Shown piece by piece: positions 59,800-64,000 of a DNA stretch of 64,000 nucleotides; position 1 is the stretch's first letter; every line of letters begins with the position of its first letter. A program made the position numbers and the translations under genes. The notes beneath the pieces are model-generated. The model saw nothing but the letters and a program-made list of their open reading frames with translations. It did no database searches and was not told the origin of the DNA. The DNA comes from Candidatus Eiseniibacteriota bacterium (GTDB lineage Bacteria > Eisenbacteria > RBG-16-71-46): contig JACRIW010000041.1 in the NCBI GenBank assembly GCA_016215625.1, positions 1 to 64,000 on the forward strand. Direction: 5' to 3'.

Positions 59800-60960
59800 A
59801 TGTTCTCCTCACGCACGCCGGGGTCCTTCGAGCCGAACGCCTGGACCGAGCGCCGCCTGCAACTCCAGCTCGACGGGGCCTCGCCCTCGTACGACCTGAT
59901 GCAGACCGATCCGATCGGGGTGGGGCTGGCTCCCTCCGCGGAGGCGGCCATGGCGCTCGCCCTCGTCGGGCCGGTCTCGTACGCCCCCGATCCGCTCGGC
60001 CTGCCCTCCGCGCGGGCGGCCGTGGCCTCGATGCTCGAGGAAGACGGGGTTCGCGCCCTGCCGGGGTGGATCGCCCTGACTCCTTCGACCAGTGAGAGTT
60101 ACGCGCATCTCTTCCGGTTGTTCTGCAACCCCGGGGAGCGGGTCGCGATTCCGCGGCCCGGGTATCCGCTGTTCGAGCCGATCGCGCGCGCGGAGGGCGT
60201 GGAGACACTGGGCTACCGCCTGCTCTGGGACGGCGAGTGGCACCTCGACCGCGATTCCTGCCTGCGCGCACTCGAGGGCGCGCGCGTGTTCGTCACCGTC
60301 GAGCCGGGGAATCCCACGGGGGCCGTGCTCGGCCCGAAGGACCGGCAGTGGCTCGAGCGCGAATGCGCGCGGCGCGGCGTCGCGATCGTGGCCGACGAGG
60401 TGTTCCGCACGCCGCGGACTCCGGGTGCGAGCTGGCTCGAGGGCAGGCGCCGTGCACTCACGATCGTCCTCGGCGGCATGTCGAAGACCTGCGGCCTGCC
60501 GCACCTGAAGCTCGCGTGGGCCGCGTTCGCAGGGCCCGAGGACCTGCGTGGCGAGGCGCTCGTGCGCTTCGAGTGGCTCGAGGATCTGTTCCTCGGCGTC
60601 GCGACGCCGGTACAGCTCGCGCTGCCGCGCCTGCTCGCGCTGCGAGGCCCTTTCCGTGAGCGGGTCGCCGCACGGATCGCGGAGAACTCCGAAAGGCTCC
60701 GCGCGTTCGCCGCGGCCCACCCCGAGGTGAGCCTCGTCGAGCCCGCGGCCGGGTGGATGCAGCCACTGCGCATGCCCGGCTCGCGGACGAGCGAGGACTG
60801 GGCGATGCGCGCGCTCGAGCACGACGTCGCGATCTACTCCGGGGACAGCTTCGACGTCGATACGGGCTCGTACCTCGTGGCGAGCCGCATCGTCGCGCCC
60901 GACACGATGGCCCGCGGCCTGCGCGGGATCGCGCGGGCGCTCGAGGATCAGCCCGCCTGA
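59800..60960 (+). CDS. PLP-dependent class I/II aminotransferase
   Basis: A 386-residue aminotransferase. The PLP lysine is Lys229 in GGMSKTCGLPHLKLAW; PGYPLFEPIARAEG, VEPGNPTGAVL and VADEVFRTPR are cofactor-site segments. The substrate is unknown; it is distinct from the dap aminotransferase at 598. Its last 13 bases overlap the end of the convergent DinB-like gene. The start is supported by the leaderless promoter geometry and the coding homology. Confidence 0.85.
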   Translation: MFSSRTPGSFEPNAWTERRLQLQLDGASPSYDLMQTDPIGVGLAPSAEAAMALALVGPVSYAPDPLGLPSARAAVASMLEEDGVRALPGWIALTPSTSESYAHLFRLFCNPGERVAIPRPGYPLFEPIARAEGVETLGYRLLWDGEWHLDRDSCLRALEGARVFVTVEPGNPTGAVLGPKDRQWLERECARRGVAIVADEVFRTPRTPGASWLEGRRRALTIVLGGMSKTCGLPHLKLAWAAFAGPEDLRGEALVRFEWLEDLFLGVATPVQLALPRLLALRGPFRERVAARIAENSERLRAFAAAHPEVSLVEPAAGWMQPLRMPGSRTSEDWAMRALEHDVAIYSGDSFDVDTGSYLVASRIVAPDTMARGLRGIARALEDQPA

Positions 60961-61517
60961 CCGCGCACGAGGTTGACGAGCATGAGCAGCTGGCCGAGAT
61001 GCCCCGCGGTGTGCTCGACGATGTGCCAGAGCACCCAGCGCTTGTTGAAGATCCGCTGCGTGCCGTCCGGGCGGGGCGGGCGCACGACGTCCTCGTCGAG
61101 ATCGGCGTCGGTGAGCTGGGCCGCGGCGGTGCGCACGTGCGCGAGCGAGCGCGCGAGCAGGCCGGCGAACCAGGCCGCGTCCTTGTCGCGCAGCAGCGCG
61201 GGCGGCAGGCCGTCCGGGTCGAGCGGCATGCCGTCGTCGTCCTCCCGGATGCCGATCACGTCCTGCACGTGGCCGGACGCCTCACCCAGGAGTCCGACCT
61301 GCGTGAGATGGGTTTCCGCGACGGCGATGTGGGCGAGCAGCATGCCGGGCGTGCTCGCTCCCGGGCGCGGCTGCCACGCGAGCTGGCCCGGCGACAGCGT
61401 CATCGCGGCGAGCACGATGCGTTCGTGCAGATCCTCGAGCTGGGCGAGCGAGAGGGCGACTTCACGCGAGGGATAGCCGGGGGCCGGCACGAGCCGGTCG
61501 ATGCGGGCGCGGGTCAC
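60948..61517 (-). CDS. DinB-like protein (first of two)
   Basis: A 189-residue four-helix-bundle protein of the DinB/YfiT superfamily. The His residues of the metal site are in MLLAHIAVAETHL and LWHIVEHTAGHLGQLLML. Relatives are thiol-dependent transferases or stress-induced proteins; no reaction can be assigned. The GTG start overlaps the stop of the upstream paralogue by 4 bases (GTGA). Confidence 0.82.
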   Translation of the reverse strand: MTRARIDRLVPAPGYPSREVALSLAQLEDLHERIVLAAMTLSPGQLAWQPRPGASTPGMLLAHIAVAETHLTQVGLLGEASGHVQDVIGIREDDDGMPLDPDGLPPALLRDKDAAWFAGLLARSLAHVRTAAAQLTDADLDEDVVRPPRPDGTQRIFNKRWVLWHIVEHTAGHLGQLLMLVNLVRGQAG

Positions 61518-62089
61518 GGACGCTTCCTCCGGTCGGCGTAGAGGTGGCGCAGGAGCAGCATCTGGCCGTAGTGCCCGGCCTGGTGCTCGAGCACGTGATA
61601 GAGAATCCAGCGGACGTTCGAGTCGTGCCGCGTGCCGTCACGGCGTGGGCGCTTCACGACCTTCTCGAGCGTGGCGGCGTCCATGCGGCCGAGGATGCCC
61701 GTGGCGAATGCCCGCGCACGGTCGTGGAGCTTGCGGTACCACGCGAGCGAGCGGCCACGCAGGTGCTCGGGCGCTTCGCCGGCAGGTGGCATCGGGATGC
61801 CGTCGCCGTCCATGGACAGCCCGAGCACGTCCTCGAGGCGTTCGGCCGAGAACTCGCCGGTCGCGATCAGCATCCAGTACACCTCGACGACGGCGTTGTG
61901 CGCGAGCAGCATGCCGATCGTGTTCGCGCCCCGTCGCGGCTGCCACGCCAGTTCGGCCGTCTTCGCGTTCGCCAGGTCGCCGAACATCCGCTGGCTCAGG
62001 TCGTTCCACTGCGCGAGGAACGAGGCGGCCTCGGCGTTGCGGGCTCGCCTCGGTACGCGCAGGATGTTGCGGTCCACTCGAACGGGCAT
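61514..62089 (-). CDS. DinB-like protein (second of two)
   Basis: A 191-residue DinB-like protein similar throughout to its downstream neighbour: GMLLAHNAVVEVYWML and LYHVLEHQAGHYGQMLLL hold the metal His set, and WQPRRGANTIGMLLAH parallels WQPRPGASTPGMLLAH. The two arose by tandem duplication. ATG 62089 was chosen for the GGAG about 6 nt upstream; the longer frame runs into the intergenic region shared with the glycosidase. Confidence 0.82.
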   Translation of the reverse strand: MPVRVDRNILRVPRRARNAEAASFLAQWNDLSQRMFGDLANAKTAELAWQPRRGANTIGMLLAHNAVVEVYWMLIATGEFSAERLEDVLGLSMDGDGIPMPPAGEAPEHLRGRSLAWYRKLHDRARAFATGILGRMDAATLEKVVKRPRRDGTRHDSNVRWILYHVLEHQAGHYGQMLLLRHLYADRRKRP

Positions 62090-62232
62090 GAGGATCTCCG
62101 AGGATTGAGGCTGGTGGCCGTGCCCGGGAATGCCGATGACGGACACGATTTCGTGGCAGGGGTAGCGAGGATGAGGCGTTCCGTCAAGCGGCCGCGGCCG
62201 CCGGGGCGGACCGGCCGACGGAGGAAGAGCGC

Positions 62233-63555
62233 TTGAGTCAGGGGGAGACGCCACGGAAGGCGAACGGAGTGGAGGAGCGCGCCGGCATTCACTCGGCGAA
62301 CTTCCACTTCCCGGAGGGCTTTCTCTGGGGCGCGTCGACTTCGGCGCACCAGGTCGAGGGCGGCAACACGCTCAACGACTGGCACGACTGGGAGCAGGCG
62401 GGACGGGTGCCCGAAAAGTCCGGGCGTGCCGCCGATCACTGGAATCGCTTCCGGTCGGACTTCGACCTCGCCCGCTCGCTCGGGCACAACGCGCATCGCT
62501 TTTCACTCGAGTGGAGCCGGATCGAGCCGGCGGACGGTGTCTGGAATCCCGAGGCCATCGCCCACTACCGCGAAGTGCTCGAGGCGTTGCGCGAGCGCGG
62601 CATCGAGCCCGTCGTCACGCTCTTCCACTACACCATGCCGCGCTGGATGGCCGCGCGTGGCGGGTGGGAGAGTCCCGACATGGAGAAGCGCTTCGCGCGG
62701 TACGTGCGCAAGGTCGTCTCCGAACTGGGCCCGCTCGCGCGGTGGTGGATCACGCTGAACGAGCCCATGGTCCAGATGTACAAGGGCTGGCTGCTCGGGC
62801 AGTGGCCGCCCGGTCGCAGCGACTGGGGCGCCGCGGTGCGCGTGCTGCGCCACATGATGCGAGCGCACGTCATCGCCTATCACCACATCCACGACCTGCG
62901 TCCCGACGCGATGGTGAGCATCGCCAAGCACGCGCTCGCGTTTTCGCCGTGCGATCCCCGTCGCTGGCGAGACCGGTTGTCCGTGCGCATGCGCAGCTAC
63001 GTCTTCAATCACCTGATTCTCGACGGGCTGCACACCGGCATGCTCCACGTGCCCGGGCTCTTCTGGGAGCGGCTGCCCGCGGGGCGCACGCTCGACTTCA
63101 TCGGCGTGAACTACTACACACGCGATTTCGTGCACAACACCGGCCTCGACCTGCCGGGATGGATGGGCGGCTCGTGCGGTTTCGACCATCGGCTGCAGGT
63201 CGGGAAGCTCAACGACCTCGGGTGGGAGGTCTATCCGGAGGGGCTCGCGAAGTTCCTGCACGAGTACTCGCGTTTCAAGCTGCCCATCGTGATCACCGAG
63301 AACGGCGTTCCCGCGGCCGACGACGACGACCGCTGGACGTTCCTGTTCATGCATCTCTGGCAGGTCGCTCGCGCGATCGCGGACGGCGTGCCGGTGGTGG
63401 GCTACCTGCACTGGTCGCTGCTCGACAACTTCGAATGGGCGGACGGCTACCGCGCCCGCTTCGGACTGATCGAGGTGGACTACGAGACCATGGAGCGGCG
63501 CATCCGGCGCAGCGCGCTCAAGTACGCGGACATCATCCGCCGCAACGAACTCTGA
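62233..63555 (+). CDS. Glycoside hydrolase family 1 beta-glycosidase
   Basis: A 440-residue TIM-barrel glycosidase without signal peptide, so cytoplasmic. The acid/base is Glu177 in TLNEPMV and the nucleophile Glu356 in VITENGVP. FPEGFLWGASTSAHQVEGGN is the GH1 N-terminal signature, and HWSLLDNFEWADGY the C-terminal one. Beta-glucosides or related disaccharides are likely substrates. The TTG start has GGAGGAAG close upstream. Confidence 0.9.
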   Translation: MSQGETPRKANGVEERAGIHSANFHFPEGFLWGASTSAHQVEGGNTLNDWHDWEQAGRVPEKSGRAADHWNRFRSDFDLARSLGHNAHRFSLEWSRIEPADGVWNPEAIAHYREVLEALRERGIEPVVTLFHYTMPRWMAARGGWESPDMEKRFARYVRKVVSELGPLARWWITLNEPMVQMYKGWLLGQWPPGRSDWGAAVRVLRHMMRAHVIAYHHIHDLRPDAMVSIAKHALAFSPCDPRRWRDRLSVRMRSYVFNHLILDGLHTGMLHVPGLFWERLPAGRTLDFIGVNYYTRDFVHNTGLDLPGWMGGSCGFDHRLQVGKLNDLGWEVYPEGLAKFLHEYSRFKLPIVITENGVPAADDDDRWTFLFMHLWQVARAIADGVPVVGYLHWSLLDNFEWADGYRARFGLIEVDYETMERRIRRSALKYADIIRRNEL

Positions 63556-63583
63556 GCTTCGCCGCCGTCGCGGCGCACCGAAA

Positions 63584-63623
63584 CACGAGAGGCGCGCCCC
63601 GGTGCAGGAGCGCGCCTCTCGTG
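63584..63623. terminator. Bidirectional terminator between convergent genes
   Basis: CACGAGAGGCGCGC (63584-63597) pairs perfectly with GCGCGCCTCTCGTG (63610-63623), 14 bp, 12-nt loop. It lies between the ends of the GH1 gene and the minus-strand partial gene. Confidence 0.75.
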
Positions 63624-63636
63624 TGACCTCGGATCG

Positions 63637-64000
63637 TCAGCGCACGACCACGACGCGCTCGACGCCGTGCGCCGCGCCCTGGCGCGCCGACAGCATGTAG
63701 ACGCCGGGCGCGAGGTCGCTCGTCGCGAGCGCGAGTTCGCCCGCGCCCTGCGCCGCACCGTCGTAGACCGAGCGCACGCGGCGGCCCGCGGCGTCGAACA
63801 GCTCGACCTGCACGCGGCCGGAACCCGGCCACGCGAATCGCACCGTCGCACGGCCGCGCACGGGATTCGCGGACAGCGCGATCACGGGCTGGCGCGGCGT
63901 GCCCTGCGAGGGCGAGACACCGGCGATCGTGAGCGGCTGGAGGATGATGCGCGTACCGGCCGGGGTGACGGGCACCTGCGGCACCGTCAGGATCGCGACG
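63637..64000 (-). CDS. C-terminal part of a secreted protein with T9SS/FlgD-like sorting domain
   Basis: The frame runs past base 64000, so only the last 121 residues are seen. The final ~80 residues are a beta-sandwich of the type A T9SS or FlgD-like family (LSANPVRGRATVRFAWP; VELFDAAGRRVRSVYDG; LAPGVYMLSARQG; ERVVVVR end). It matches the C-terminus of the protein at 3138 in plan. The catalytic or binding part lies outside the window. Confidence 0.8.
   Translation of the reverse strand, partial: VAILTVPQVPVTPAGTRIILQPLTIAGVSPSQGTPRQPVIALSANPVRGRATVRFAWPGSGRVQVELFDAAGRRVRSVYDGAAQGAGELALATSDLAPGVYMLSARQGAAHGVERVVVVR

Overview
The window comes from a GC-rich (roughly 70 % by eye) diderm bacterium. 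Genes for CMP-KDO synthesis (kdsB, kdsA, kdsC, kdsD), LPS export (lptC, lptB), a periplasmic foldase and Tat secretion show an LPS-containing outer membrane. Secreted proteins with FlgD/T9SS-like C-terminal beta domains, a single-subunit SdhC, HprK with a mannose-type PTS, and about 20 GTG or TTG starts fit the candidate phylum Eisenbacteria or a relative in the FCB/Gemmatimonadota neighbourhood. The taxon is inferred from gene style only. No rRNA, tRNA, insertion sequence, phage or CRISPR array was seen; most of the window is dense, translationally coupled core metabolism.

Layout. 1-3048: lysine/diaminopimelate genes dapE (cut by the window edge), a DapC-like aminotransferase, dapD and a small unknown. 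3138-5546: a large secreted repeat protein. 5745-10950: a folate, pantothenate and nucleotide-sugar operon (folB, folK, deoxynucleoside kinase, panB, panC, GlmU-like uridyltransferase, HIT protein, LytR_C protein, tatA). 11058-12884: a PpiD/SurA-like foldase, convergent. 13109-16078: a sensor kinase and a sigma-54 activator, then a separate unit with a near-consensus sigma-54 promoter, a very strong ribosome binding site, a 22-residue lysine-rich peptide and a terminator. 16261-20317: uvrA, a YciI-like gene and, on the minus strand, an eIF2B-like gene ending the sdhCAB operon (20314-23594). 23864-28110: a fused radical SAM/DUF2344 protein and RNase G behind a highly structured leader. 28131-32146: two polytopic sugar-transferase-like proteins and a secreted unknown. 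32333-33965: rplU, rpmA, mdh. 34063-39960: two small unknowns, then kdsB-pyrG-kdsA-kdsC-kdsD. 40012-40860: an alpha/beta hydrolase.

41178-50893 is one long plus-strand unit: lptC, lptB, rpoN, hpf, hprK, mannose-type EIIA, EIIB, EIIC and EIID, HPr, EI and a phosphosugar isomerase, followed by metK. It extends the proteobacterial lptB-rpoN-hpf-pts cluster with an apparently complete phosphorelay. A second near-consensus sigma-54 promoter stands before lptC, so RpoN may control its own operon. 52331-57140: a catalytic and a non-catalytic M16 peptidase, then an epimerase. 57151-58264: a monooxygenase-like protein and a VapBC-type pair on the minus strand. 58402-63555: ahcY, an aminotransferase, two DinB-like proteins (minus) and a GH1 beta-glycosidase. 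The window ends inside a secreted protein on the minus strand.

Promoters repeatedly show TTGnnn, a 17-18 bp spacer and an extended -10 of the form TGnTAnnnT. In three places the -10 lies so close to the start codon that the message is probably leaderless. Most inferred terminators are GC-rich perfect hairpins with little or no T-tract.
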